Notes under the pieces: model-generated | Seen by the model: the letters and a program-made list of their open reading frames with translations, nothing else | The model's database searches: none | What the model was told of the DNA's origin: nothing | Made by a program: the position numbers and the translations under genes | NCBI GenBank assembly: GCA_029941905.1 | Contig: JAPYTQ010000011.1 | Location: 1-64,000 of the forward strand | DNA length: 64,000 bases | Origin: JAHRVQ01 sp029941905 | GTDB taxonomy: Bacteria; Pseudomonadota; Gammaproteobacteria; Pseudomonadales; Azotimanducaceae | Direction: 5' to 3' | Shown here: positions 25,459 to 34,144 of the stretch, in pieces | Position numbering within the stretch: position 1 is the stretch's first letter | How the letters are laid out: every line of letters begins with the position of its first letter

Positions 25459-26757
25459 TTACTTGTAGTTTGAGTCAGGGAGTTCAAAGTAATTCAGGCC
25501 CCCCGCTTTGAGTTTTGAAGTGGCAGCCTGCAACTCACCGGCTCTATGATAAGGACCCAATAAAACAACGAAGAGTATGCCATCTTCCACCGGCCTCTTC
25601 TGCACATAAGGTAACAGGCCTATGTCAGTCAGCGCCAGTTGCTGTCGTTCCGCACCTTCGAGTTGGGGAAAAACGCCCGTCTGAAGGATTTGTCCGCTAA
25701 CGGGTAGATCAATTTGCGCCGGTTCTCCCCGTGGAACAAATGTGTCGGACAGGCTTTGTGATTCTATAAGAGCGCCGGAGGTAAACATAGATGCTGCGTC
25801 TGTACGATTATCCTCGGTGGTTAATCGGGCGAACAGGATGACGGTAAAGATCAGAGCCAGCGCCAGTAGCCATTTTTGGCTATCCCGCCAAGGGTGCGAA
25901 TCTGCTGTTGATGAGCTGACATCCCGATTTTCAACAGTGGAGATGGGGTTTACCCTGTCGTGAAGAGTTGGAATTTCAAGTTGTTCAGGTAGTGTTGGGG
26001 TGACTTGAGGAGGGTGACCGGCTTGTGATGCCAGGGCCAGGGATTCTGGCGCAGACACGACAACGACCGTGACATTGTCCTTACCTCCGGCGTCGAGCGC
26101 CCTGTTGATCAGCTTGTCAGCCTTTTCCTGGTCAGAGCTCTCTTCCCCGAGAATGGACTCAATAGTTGCGCTACCGACGCAATCAGTGAGGCCATCGCTA
26201 CAGAGCAGAATTTTCTGATTTGGTCGCCATTTTTCGCTGATACTGTCTGCCTTTACCATTTCCAAGTGTTGAGTACCCAGAGCCTTGCTGATGCCGTTTC
26301 TTCTCGGGTCGTATGCTGCTTCTTCCTCTGTGATTTCACCATCATCGATCAGCGATTGAACAAGTGAGTGATCGACGGTCAGTTGTGTAAGTGCACCATC
26401 AAACCGATAGGCGCGGGAATCGCCGACCCAATGAATGTTGAACAGGTTTCGCTGAGAATAGAGCAACACCAGGGTCGTCGCCATGTTGTTTGAAGAGATG
26501 TGACTCGCGGATACTTCTGCATTGAAAAATTCCTTGATTCGTTGATGGGCAACTTCTATCGCCTGATCAATATCAAGACCTTTGCGTACCTGGTTGATTA
26601 CCGTGTAGGTTGAAATGGCACTGGCCACCTCGCCAAAACCATGTCCTCCCATGCCGTCAGCGACGATCCACAAAGCCGTGACCGGATCGCAGGCATAGCT
26701 GTCTTCATTGTTGTCCCTCATGTTGCCAACATGGGTCCTTGCGCCGAACTGGTTCAA
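25459..26757 (-). CDS. PP2C-type Ser/Thr phosphatase with transmembrane segment and C-terminal SPOR domain
   Basis: Residues 1-235 are a PP2C phosphatase with the metal ligands in NNEDS, VADGMGGHG (D34), WVGDSRAYR (D113), CSDGLTD and GGKDNVT. A linker and one TM helix (about 296-312, WLLALALIFTVILFA) follow. Residues about 354-432 fit a SPOR fold, with two half-repeats (GQILQTGVFPQ... and LFVVLLGPYHRAGELQAA) and conserved GPY. SPOR domains bind denuded septal peptidoglycan in the periplasm, so the enzyme would be a cytoplasmic phosphatase tethered to sites of wall remodelling. The start is TTG 26757 with AGAGG six bases before. 97 bases separate it from the CNB/rhodanese gene. No partner kinase is in the window. 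Confidence 0.85.
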   Translation of the reverse strand: MNQFGARTHVGNMRDNNEDSYACDPVTALWIVADGMGGHGFGEVASAISTYTVINQVRKGLDIDQAIEVAHQRIKEFFNAEVSASHISSNNMATTLVLLYSQRNLFNIHWVGDSRAYRFDGALTQLTVDHSLVQSLIDDGEITEEEAAYDPRRNGISKALGTQHLEMVKADSISEKWRPNQKILLCSDGLTDCVGSATIESILGEESSDQEKADKLINRALDAGGKDNVTVVVVSAPESLALASQAGHPPQVTPTLPEQLEIPTLHDRVNPISTVENRDVSSSTADSHPWRDSQKWLLALALIFTVILFARLTTEDNRTDAASMFTSGALIESQSLSDTFVPRGEPAQIDLPVSGQILQTGVFPQLEGAERQQLALTDIGLLPYVQKRPVEDGILFVVLLGPYHRAGELQAATSKLKAGGLNYFELPDSNYK

Positions 26758-26829
26758 TCAACACCTCTTTTGGTACTGCTGCGACTAGTATTGCTGCGAT
26801 CCAAACGTTCAAGGCAATTGTGGATTATC

Positions 26830-27201
26830 TCAGACAAGTTTGCCACTATCTACTTGCTCACGCTCGATTGAAACACTGACATTTTCTGCATTACTTAGCG
26901 CCCCGGGTTTGGAAACCCGCAGCTTGAGATTCGGCACCGAAAACTCCTTCAGTACCAGTTGTGCTGTTTGTTCCGCAAGCGTTTCGATCAATTGAAAGTG
27001 GCTGGATTCGACAAAGGTTGTCACACATTCTGAGATTGACGCGTAATTGCATGCAAAGGATATGTCATCGCTCTGTGCTGCGTCGCTGATATCCCAGCTG
27101 ATCTCGATATCAATGACGAGCTTCTGCCGCGTATCCTGTTCCCAGTCATGAATACCGATCAGTGCATCTATTTTCAGGCCTTCTATGTAGATAGTATCCA
27201 T
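26830..27201 (-). CDS. folB: Dihydroneopterin aldolase
   Basis: Folate pathway: cleaves dihydroneopterin to hydroxymethyl-dihydropterin. 123 residues starting MDTIYIEGLKIDALIGIHDWE, with the conserved catalytic ETLAEQTAQLVL region. It starts six bases after the tsaD stop, so the two are co-transcribed. plsY, often between them, is missing. Confidence 0.93.
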   Translation of the reverse strand: MDTIYIEGLKIDALIGIHDWEQDTRQKLVIDIEISWDISDAAQSDDISFACNYASISECVTTFVESSHFQLIETLAEQTAQLVLKEFSVPNLKLRVSKPGALSNAENVSVSIEREQVDSGKLV

Positions 27202-27207
27202 GTTTTT

Positions 27208-28227
27208 TTACCCAGGGGGACTGAGTTCGGGCATCGGCCATCGCGGCCGAACCGAAATTGACAGATCTTCCAGATGCCCGAGTTTGAGACGTTGTAATCC
27301 TGCATAGGCGATCATCGCCCCATTGTCGGTACAGAGTTTAAGTTCAGGGTAATAGACCTGTGCACCGAGTTTATCCGTTAGCTTTTTCAGTTCTTTTCTG
27401 AGTGCTTCGTTGGCGCTGACACCACCGGCAATGATCAGAGACGTGTACCCGGTGTGTTCCAGGGCACGTTTACACTTGATACGAATGGTATCAACAACGG
27501 CAGTTTCAAAAGCCAGGGCAATGTCAGCCTTATCCTGCTGTGTAGGTGATTCGATACCGGCGAGGGTATTCATTGTAAAAGTCTTAAGGCCGCTGAAACT
27601 AAAGTCGAATCCGGGACGATCCGTCATCGGGCGGGGAAAGCGGTATTTTTTTACTTCGCCCATCGTCGCCAGCGCTGCGACTTCCGGTCCGCCGGGATAG
27701 GCCAGACCGAGCATTTTCGCAACCTTGTCGAACGCCTCACCAGCGGCATCGTCAAGGGATTCACCCAGCAGTTCGTAATGGCCAAATTCCGTACAGGAAA
27801 GCAATTGTGTATGGCCACCGGAAACCAGCAATGCAAGAAAAGGATATTCGGGTTTGCTTTTCGCCAGCATTGTCGCGAGCAGGTGACCTTCCATGTGGTG
27901 GATACCCACAGCCGGGACGTTCCAGGCGTAAGCCAGGGATTTGGCAATACTGGCCCCCACCATCAATGCACCGACCAGTCCGGGTCCGGCAGTGTAGGCG
28001 ATCCCGTCAATCTGGCTGACTGTTGTATTGCTTTCGGTCAGCGCCTGGCGAATCATGGGCAAGGTCTTGCGAATATGGTCACGGGAGGCGAGCTCAGGCA
28101 CTACGCCACCGTAGACTTTGTGCAGTTCCACCTGGCTGTATAATAAATCAGAGATCAGGCCCAGCTGATCATCATAGATGGCGACGCCAGTTTCATCACA
28201 GGACGTTTCGATACCAATAACACGCAT
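27208..28227 (-). CDS. tsaD: tRNA N6-threonylcarbamoyladenosine transferase TsaD
   Basis: Transfers threonylcarbamoyl to A37 of ANN-decoding tRNAs, with TsaB/TsaE. ASKHA fold with GIETSCDETGVAIYDD, the metal-binding HHMEGHLLA (HxxGH), VSGGHTQ and IAGGVSANEALR. Start ATG 28227 gives MRVIGIETSCDE, the family form (339 residues); ATG 28236 adds three. Divergent from rpsU, a widely conserved arrangement. Confidence 0.96.
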   Translation of the reverse strand: MRVIGIETSCDETGVAIYDDQLGLISDLLYSQVELHKVYGGVVPELASRDHIRKTLPMIRQALTESNTTVSQIDGIAYTAGPGLVGALMVGASIAKSLAYAWNVPAVGIHHMEGHLLATMLAKSKPEYPFLALLVSGGHTQLLSCTEFGHYELLGESLDDAAGEAFDKVAKMLGLAYPGGPEVAALATMGEVKKYRFPRPMTDRPGFDFSFSGLKTFTMNTLAGIESPTQQDKADIALAFETAVVDTIRIKCKRALEHTGYTSLIIAGGVSANEALRKELKKLTDKLGAQVYYPELKLCTDNGAMIAYAGLQRLKLGHLEDLSISVRPRWPMPELSPPG

Positions 28228-28351
28228 GATTTTCATAAAAAAGAATTAGCGGTGTATGTTACTGATTTTCGAGGTAAAAATCCGTTCTCCTTGCGGTGGA
28301 TGGTGCTGGAATGGCACAGAGCTCAGGGTATTTATCGTGGATTTTGAAGTT

Positions 28352-28380
28352 TTGCAATTTTTTGTCGATACCGCTAGAAT
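28352..28380 (+). promoter_or_regulatory. Sigma-70 promoter of the rpsU-dnaG-rpoD operon
   Basis: TTGCAA (28352-28357), 17-base spacer, TAGAAT (28375-28380), followed by a GC-rich discriminator (GCGCACC). This resembles a stringently controlled stable-RNA promoter. GGAGGAG before rpsU lies 14 bases downstream of the -10. Confidence 0.8.
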
Positions 28381-28411
28381 GCGCACCCTTCGCGGAGGAG
28401 TAAACCGATTA

Positions 28412-28627
28412 ATGCCTTATGTTAAAGTAAAAGAGAACGAGCCTTTTGATGTGGCTCTACGTCGATTCAAGAGATCTTGTGAAAAAGCCGGTGTCCTGGC
28501 TGAAGTTCGGCGTCGTGAATTCTATGAAAAACCCACCTCTGTCCGTAAGCGTAAAGCAGCTGCTGCCGTAAAACGTCATGCCAAGAAAGTTCAGCGTGAA
28601 TCCAGAAGAATGGAACGTCTGTACTAG
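28412..28627 (+). CDS. rpsU: 30S ribosomal protein bS21
   Basis: Small-subunit protein needed for translation initiation. 71 residues starting MPYVKVKENEPFDVALRRFKR and ending in the basic tail ESRRMERLY. GGAGGAG at 28394-28400 precedes the ATG by 11 bases. The frame is open further upstream through the promoter, which excludes those starts. First gene of the macromolecular synthesis operon. Confidence 0.98.
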   Translation: MPYVKVKENEPFDVALRRFKRSCEKAGVLAEVRRREFYEKPTSVRKRKAAAAVKRHAKKVQRESRRMERLY

Positions 28628-28711
28628 GAACATCGGGACTTTAATTTGTATAGGCATTAATCCTCGCCGCCAATTTCTCAGCCTGGGCTGATCTTGGGAG
28701 AGAATGGGAAC

Positions 28712-29164
28712 ATGTCATCCTCAGAAATAAAAGAACGATTTGAAGCTTCCGTGAAAGACGCCATGCGCGCCCGTGATAAACAGCGCCTGGGTGTTTTGCG
28801 ATTGATCATGTCTGAGTTCAAGAGAGTCGAAGTTGATGAGCGAATCGAGCTGGATGACACCCGGGTTCTTGTCATCCTCGATAAAATGGTAAAACAAAGA
28901 AGAGACTCGCTTTCCCAGTATGAGCAGGCCGATCGGCAGGACCTGGTGCAGCAGGAATCATTTGAATTGGACCTGCTGAAGGAATTCATGCCGGAAGCAC
29001 TCGATGAGGCTGCTGTTAGCGCAATAATTGATCAGGCAATAGCCGAGACCGGGGCGAGTTCCATGAAGGACATGGGCAGGCTGATGGGGATTGTCCGTCC
29101 CCAGGTTCAGGGTCGGGCAGATATGGGCGCAATCAGCACGATTGTTAAACAAAGATTACAATAA
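28712..29164 (+). CDS. GatB/YqeY domain protein
   Basis: 150 residues from ATG 28712 (GGGAGA nine bases before); TTG 28694 is an in-frame alternative. The whole protein is one YqeY domain (RFEASVKDAMRARDKQRLGVLR..., FMPEALDE, MGRLMGIV near the C-terminus), the tRNA-binding tail module of GatB. Free-standing YqeY sits between rpsU and dnaG in many gammaproteobacteria. Molecular role unknown. Confidence 0.93.
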   Translation: MSSSEIKERFEASVKDAMRARDKQRLGVLRLIMSEFKRVEVDERIELDDTRVLVILDKMVKQRRDSLSQYEQADRQDLVQQESFELDLLKEFMPEALDEAAVSAIIDQAIAETGASSMKDMGRLMGIVRPQVQGRADMGAISTIVKQRLQ

Positions 29165-29290
29165 CTGCCTGGCAAGTTCTGCTGGCAAATTGTAGTGCCA
29201 TCCACACAGGACACGACACCGGTTATTCTTGCCTTTAACCAGGTCCGATGCCATTGTGGGTGACCTCAATATCAACCACACCAGACACCC

Positions 29291-31150
29291 TTGATACCTC
29301 CTGATTTCATAGACGAACTGCTTGCTCGAACGGACATCGTCGAAATAGTGGATTCTCGCGTTAGCCTCAAGAAAACAGGTCAGAACTACTCGGGGTTGTG
29401 TCCTTTCCATACTGAAAAATCGCCTTCATTTACCGTGAGCCCGAACAAGCAATTTTACTATTGCTTTGGTTGCCAGGCATCAGGGAGTGCCCTGAAGTTC
29501 GTGATGGAATTCGACCGTATGGATTTTATCGCGGCCGTCGAGATGCTTGCCGGCAGGGCCGGGATGGAAGTTCCCAGGAGCACCAATGTCTCTTCGGAAA
29601 AGCAACAACAACGGAAATCCATATACAACATACTTGATCAGTCTTCGTCGTTCTATTCCCAGCAACTGCGTCATCACAAAGAGAAATCCAGGGCGGTGGA
29701 TTATCTGAAATCAAGGGGTTTAACCGGTGAAATCGCCCGGGACTTTGGTATCGGTTTTGCCCCACCGGGGTGGGATAACCTGTATTCAGAACTGGCCAAG
29801 ACAAACCTGGAACGACAGTTGTTAATCGAATCAGGCATGGCAATCGAAAAAGACAAGGACAATACCTCGGATGACCGTGTATACGATCGATTTCGAGAGC
29901 GGGTTATGTTCCCTATTCGCGATCTCCGGGGTCGTGTTATCGCTTTTGGCGGCAGGATCATCGGCGATGGGAAGCCAAAATACCTGAATTCACCGGAAAC
30001 ACCCGTGTTTCACAAGGGCAGGGAGCTGTATGGGCTCTATGAGGCCAGGCAGAGGAACCGGCGCCTTGATCAGTTGCTGGTCGTCGAGGGTTACTTGGAT
30101 GTGGTTGCGCTGGCCCAGTATGGCGTCAATTACAGTGTCGCGACCCTCGGGACGGCAACGACAGATGAACACCTGGATCGGCTCTTTCGCATGGTGCCAA
30201 CCGTGGTGTTTTGTTTCGATGGTGATTCGGCTGGGTCAAATGCGGCCTGGAAAGCCCTTGTTATTGCCTTGTCACATATGAAAGATGGCAGAAGTGCCCG
30301 GTTCCTGTTTGTGCCCGATGGTGAGGATCCTGATTCGCTGATTAGATCCGAGGGAAAAGACAAATTTGAATGGCGGATTGACCAGGCCATGCACCTGCCT
30401 GACTTTTTCTTTGAAAAACTGCTAGGCGAGGTGGACGTCGATACCATTGACGGCAAAGCCCATCTCAGTAAATTGGCCATGCCTATGATCATGAAAATCC
30501 CCGTGGGCGTGTTCCGTGAGCTAATGATCGGCCGGTTGTCTGAAATGACGAATCTGGCGGGAGACAAGTTGCTTGAGTTATCAGGCGCGAAGCCTGGTTC
30601 ATCGGGCTACCAACCCGCAATCGTTGCAGTGGATCAGCCCCCGGCAGAGGGCTGGGATGAATATTCACCCGATGAATACGATGGGCAATACGATGATTAT
30701 TATCCGGATCAGCTACCGCAATCCTCGGACCTCGCCAACAAGGCAATTTCCTTGCTGCTGAGACAGCCAGAATTGTGCAACATCGTCGAAGAAAGCCATT
30801 ACACGATTCTGGAGTCTGCGGGCGGTTGTGGATTATTGCTGGAAATCGTCCGGGTAATATTGGTAGAGGAAATTCGTTCCCCCGTGCTTCTGCTGGCGAA
30901 ATACCAGGATCGGGTCGAATTTACCCTGCTCAAACAATTAGCCGAGCAGGAACAGTTACTGGGCATTGCAGACCTGCCGGACCAGTATCTTGGCGTTATC
31001 AACAAGCTTAGAAAAAAGATTGATGAGAAGGTGAGCGAGGAGCTTAAACGACCCCTCGTACACAAGGCACTGAAAGATATGAACGAAGAGGAAAAACAGC
31101 AGCTGCGGGATCTGACCGTAAGAAAGGCTACGAACCGACCAATGAAATAA
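29291..31150 (+). CDS. dnaG: DNA primase
   Basis: Synthesises RNA primers at the replication fork. CHC2 zinc finger with C37, H40, C58, C61 (GLCPFHTEKSPSF... YYCFGC), the TOPRIM region (VVEGYLDVVALAQ, FCFDGDSAG), and a C-terminal DnaB-interacting domain; 619 residues. A stop at 29261 and no ATG leave TTG 29291 as the only plausible start, with no recognisable Shine-Dalgarno sequence, which suggests weak translation, in keeping with the low DnaG level known in this operon. Confidence 0.97.
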   Translation: MIPPDFIDELLARTDIVEIVDSRVSLKKTGQNYSGLCPFHTEKSPSFTVSPNKQFYYCFGCQASGSALKFVMEFDRMDFIAAVEMLAGRAGMEVPRSTNVSSEKQQQRKSIYNILDQSSSFYSQQLRHHKEKSRAVDYLKSRGLTGEIARDFGIGFAPPGWDNLYSELAKTNLERQLLIESGMAIEKDKDNTSDDRVYDRFRERVMFPIRDLRGRVIAFGGRIIGDGKPKYLNSPETPVFHKGRELYGLYEARQRNRRLDQLLVVEGYLDVVALAQYGVNYSVATLGTATTDEHLDRLFRMVPTVVFCFDGDSAGSNAAWKALVIALSHMKDGRSARFLFVPDGEDPDSLIRSEGKDKFEWRIDQAMHLPDFFFEKLLGEVDVDTIDGKAHLSKLAMPMIMKIPVGVFRELMIGRLSEMTNLAGDKLLELSGAKPGSSGYQPAIVAVDQPPAEGWDEYSPDEYDGQYDDYYPDQLPQSSDLANKAISLLLRQPELCNIVEESHYTILESAGGCGLLLEIVRVILVEEIRSPVLLLAKYQDRVEFTLLKQLAEQEQLLGIADLPDQYLGVINKLRKKIDEKVSEELKRPLVHKALKDMNEEEKQQLRDLTVRKATNRPMK

Positions 31151-31176
31151 CCATGTAAGCGGTTGCCACAGAACTT

Positions 31177-31194
31177 CCCGTTTACGGGCTTTTT
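31177..31194 (+). terminator. Weak intrinsic terminator after dnaG
   Basis: CCCG-TTTA-CGGG followed by CTTTTT. The four-base stem is short, so read-through into rpoD is likely. Confidence 0.45.
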
Positions 31195-31208
31195 ACGTGT
31201 TTTCTATT

Positions 31209-31270
31209 GTTTATGCATGTTTTTATGCACGCTTTTATGCGTGTTACATGCATGTTTTATGCCTGTTTTG
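31209..31270 (+). repeat. Imperfect 11-13-nt repeat between dnaG and rpoD
   Basis: Five diverged copies of GTTTTTATGCAC-like units (GTTTATGCAT, GTTTTTATGCAC, GCTTTTATGCGT, GTTACATGCAT, GTTTTATGCCT). Adjacent units can pair (CACGC-TTTTAT-GCGTG). Confidence 0.7.
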
Positions 31271-31339
31271 TGTCGGGTAGGTTCCTGAATTCTCGCACCA
31301 AATCAGTCACTTGAAGTGGAATAACACAATAAGTGTGGC

Positions 31340-31345
31340 TATAAT
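31340..31345 (+). promoter_or_regulatory. Likely -10 element of an rpoD promoter
   Basis: Perfect TATAAT 39 bases before the rpoD ATG. No good -35 at 17 bases (TGGAAT). The palindrome CACTTGAAGTG lies just upstream (31309-31319) and could be a control site. Confidence 0.5.
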
Positions 31346-31383
31346 GTCCGGCTCCTTTTCTCACCAAACCCCTAAGGAATTGT

Positions 31384-33201
31384 ATGGCAAGTGGATTAGC
31401 AAAACAGGAGTCTCGGTTGAAAGACCTTATCAGCCGTGGGCGGGAACAAGGCTACCTCACATATGCAGAGGTCAACGACCATCTGCCTGATGACATATCA
31501 GATCCTGAGCAGATCGAAGACATTATCGGCATGATAAACGACATGGGGATTGCGGTTCACGAAACCGCCCCGGAGACCGATGATCAAATGCTCGAAGGTG
31601 ACTCAACTGATGAGTTAGCGGCTGAGGAAGCGGCAGCTGTTTTAGTGGCAGTTGAAAATGAGGCAGGTAGAACCACTGACCCTGTTCGCATGTACATGCG
31701 TGAAATGGGTACTGTCGAATTGTTAACCCGGGAAGGTGAAATTATTATCGCGAAGCGGATCGAGGAAGGCATCCGCGATGTGTTGCATGCTGTTGCACAA
31801 TTTCCCGGCGTACCAGAGATAATTCTGGCGGATTATAAAGCTTCCCAGGAAGAAGACGGCAAGTTACTGGACGTTATTATTGGCTACCTCGACCCCGTCG
31901 AACATGTCATGGCAGCTGCCCAGGTTGTTCCGGGCGAAAAGAAGGACGAAGACGAGGAGGAAGAAGACAGGGGACCCGATCCCGAACTCGCCTTGAAGCG
32001 GTTTACGGATATTGAAAAACAACTGAAGAAGATCGAGCGCGTCATTAAAAAGCATGGTCGCGGATCGCCACAGGCTGCAAAAGAACTGGCTCTCCTGGGT
32101 GATAGTTTCCAGTTCTTTAAATTCGTACCCAAACACTACGACAAGATCGTCAAGGTAGTGCGTAATGTTCATGCGCAAATTCGGCGCTCTGAACGACATA
32201 TCATGAATACCTGCATTCGTCGTGCACGCATGCCGCGCAGTGTATTTCTCGAGAAGTTCTCTGGCAAGGAAAATGATTTCAAATTTGTCCAGAAGCAGAT
32301 CAAGGCAGGTTTTGCAGGCCTGGCGAATTTTGAAGAGGAAATTATCCGCAGTCAGAAGAAAATCAAACAAGCATCCAACGCTTGTGGACTCACTTCAACA
32401 GAGATCAAGGACATCAATCGACGCATGTCCATCGGGGAAGCAAAAGCCCGCCGTGCGAAGAAAGACATGGTTGAAGCTAACCTGCGTCTGGTTATATCCA
32501 TTGCCAAGAAATACACCAACCGCGGACTACAGTTCCTTGATCTTATCCAGGAAGGCAATATTGGACTGATGAAGGCTGTTGATAAATTTGAGTATCGTCG
32601 CGGATACAAATTCTCAACCTATGCCACCTGGTGGATTCGTCAGGCGATTACACGTTCCATCGCTGACCAGGCAAGGACCATCCGAATTCCGGTTCATATG
32701 ATTGAGACAATTAACAAGTTGTCCCGTGTTTCCCGGCAAATGCTGCAGGAAATGGGTCGGGAGCCGACCCCCGAGGAAATTGGCGTACGTATGGAGCTGC
32801 CGGAAGACAAGGTCCGTAGGGTGTTGAAGATTGCGAAAGAACCTATCTCGATGGAAACACCTATTGGTGATGACGAAGATTCGCATTTGGGAGATTTCCT
32901 TGATTCGAACAACAACCTGAGTGAAGGTGCCTCTGTGGGTTCGCCGGTTGATACCGCGACCGATGAAGGTTTGCGAGAAGCCACAAAAGGTATCCTTTCC
33001 GGTCTGACGGCCAGGGAAGCCAAGGTACTCAGGATGCGATTCGGCATAGATATGAACACTGACCATACCCTCGAGGAAGTGGGCAAACAGTTTGATGTGA
33101 CTCGTGAACGTATTCGCCAGATCGAGGCCAAGGCTTTAAGGAAGCTCAGGCATCCGACTCGATCGGATCACCTGAAGACATTTCTGGATGAGACATCCTA
33201 G
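31384..33201 (+). CDS. rpoD: RNA polymerase primary sigma factor (sigma-70)
   Basis: 605 residues with region 1.1, region 1.2 (DPVRMYMREMGTVELLTREGE), the acidic non-conserved region (DEDEEEEDRG), region 2 (LDLIQEGNIGLMKAVDKFEY, RGYKFSTYATWWIRQAITR), region 3, and region 4 (EEVGKQFDVTRERIRQIEAKALRKLR). TAAGGA lies five bases before the ATG. Last gene of the operon, followed by a strong terminator. Confidence 0.99.
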   Translation: MASGLAKQESRLKDLISRGREQGYLTYAEVNDHLPDDISDPEQIEDIIGMINDMGIAVHETAPETDDQMLEGDSTDELAAEEAAAVLVAVENEAGRTTDPVRMYMREMGTVELLTREGEIIIAKRIEEGIRDVLHAVAQFPGVPEIILADYKASQEEDGKLLDVIIGYLDPVEHVMAAAQVVPGEKKDEDEEEEDRGPDPELALKRFTDIEKQLKKIERVIKKHGRGSPQAAKELALLGDSFQFFKFVPKHYDKIVKVVRNVHAQIRRSERHIMNTCIRRARMPRSVFLEKFSGKENDFKFVQKQIKAGFAGLANFEEEIIRSQKKIKQASNACGLTSTEIKDINRRMSIGEAKARRAKKDMVEANLRLVISIAKKYTNRGLQFLDLIQEGNIGLMKAVDKFEYRRGYKFSTYATWWIRQAITRSIADQARTIRIPVHMIETINKLSRVSRQMLQEMGREPTPEEIGVRMELPEDKVRRVLKIAKEPISMETPIGDDEDSHLGDFLDSNNNLSEGASVGSPVDTATDEGLREATKGILSGLTAREAKVLRMRFGIDMNTDHTLEEVGKQFDVTRERIRQIEAKALRKLRHPTRSDHLKTFLDETS

Positions 33202-33253
33202 GAGACTGACCGAGAATAGAGAACCTGATCCTGTTTTAAAACGGTGTTAAAGG

Positions 33254-33277
33254 GGCCTGCACATAGCAGGCCTTTTT
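33254..33277 (+). terminator. Strong intrinsic terminator after rpoD
   Basis: GGCCTGC, loop ACATA, GCAGGCC, then TTTTT. Seven GC-rich pairs, perfect stem. Confidence 0.93.
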
Positions 33278-33310
33278 ATTGGTGCAGTATTTTCGGTTCT
33301 GAATCATCGA

Positions 33311-34144
33311 TCAGTCTGAGGATGTTAACCGCGCCAGGAAATCTGTTAATGCTGGCGCCTGTTTTACATCCTTAAAATCGCTCAATCTCTCGAACACATC
33401 CGCAGCGGCTTCGTGGAAACCGGCTGGCAACCCGGCAGTTGCGAATGTCGCCGCAATTTCCTGCATCTCACCGGAAAATCGCCAGGCTTTGCTGGCGTTG
33501 TCTGTGATCCTGTTTGCCGTTTGCTTGCTGAAATCTTCGCCCCACTGGGACTGTAGAAACTCCCTGACACCCTCGTGCTCAGCAACTGCAAGTATTGCCG
33601 CCAGCAACGCCGTTGTGCCTTTGGTGTATGCGGCAAAAGTCATCTTCAGGGCTGAAGCTGACCCGATCTTGTCGTTTAATACCGTCGCGTTGAGTGCGGA
33701 CCCGGCAAACACACGGGCGATGTCGTTCGCCCGGTCTCCGGAGAGGTACAATTGCGTGTCAGTTGACGGGTCCCAGGCAGGACCACCGATGATACCGCCG
33801 TCGACGCAATCAATACCCTGCTTGCCAAGTTGTGCATGAATTGAGCGGGTACGTTGCGGTGAAATCGCGTTGGTCTCGACAAAAATACCCTGGAACCGGT
33901 GGTTTGATGTCAAAAGGGCAACTTCGTTGGCCGAGCTCGGAGGACAAATACTCAAAACAATATCCGCCTGAGCAAACATTTCCTGCGTGTTGTCAGTCCC
34001 TTCAAGTCCGGCACGTCGGGCTCGGTTTGCGGTATCCTGGCTACGGTTGTTACTCTGCCACAGGACCCTGTGGCCGTTGCTCACCGCGGCTGCACCGACG
34101 GAAGCTCCCATGGCGCCGGGGCTGATCAAGGCTATGGTTGTCAT
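33311..34144 (-). CDS. NAD(P)-dependent oxidoreductase with DUF1932 C-terminal domain
   Basis: 277 residues of the 6-phosphogluconate/3-hydroxyisobutyrate dehydrogenase superfamily. The N-terminal Rossmann motif is variant (LISPGAMGASVGAAAV; GxMGxx kept), followed by ADIVLSICPPSSA. The C-terminal half matches DUF1932 (SALKMTFAAYTKGTTALLAAIL), where the catalytic Lys of the family lies. Its start overlaps the end of the metallophosphatase gene by four bases. Substrate not assignable. Confidence 0.8.
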   Translation of the reverse strand: MTTIALISPGAMGASVGAAAVSNGHRVLWQSNNRSQDTANRARRAGLEGTDNTQEMFAQADIVLSICPPSSANEVALLTSNHRFQGIFVETNAISPQRTRSIHAQLGKQGIDCVDGGIIGGPAWDPSTDTQLYLSGDRANDIARVFAGSALNATVLNDKIGSASALKMTFAAYTKGTTALLAAILAVAEHEGVREFLQSQWGEDFSKQTANRITDNASKAWRFSGEMQEIAATFATAGLPAGFHEAAADVFERLSDFKDVKQAPALTDFLARLTSSD

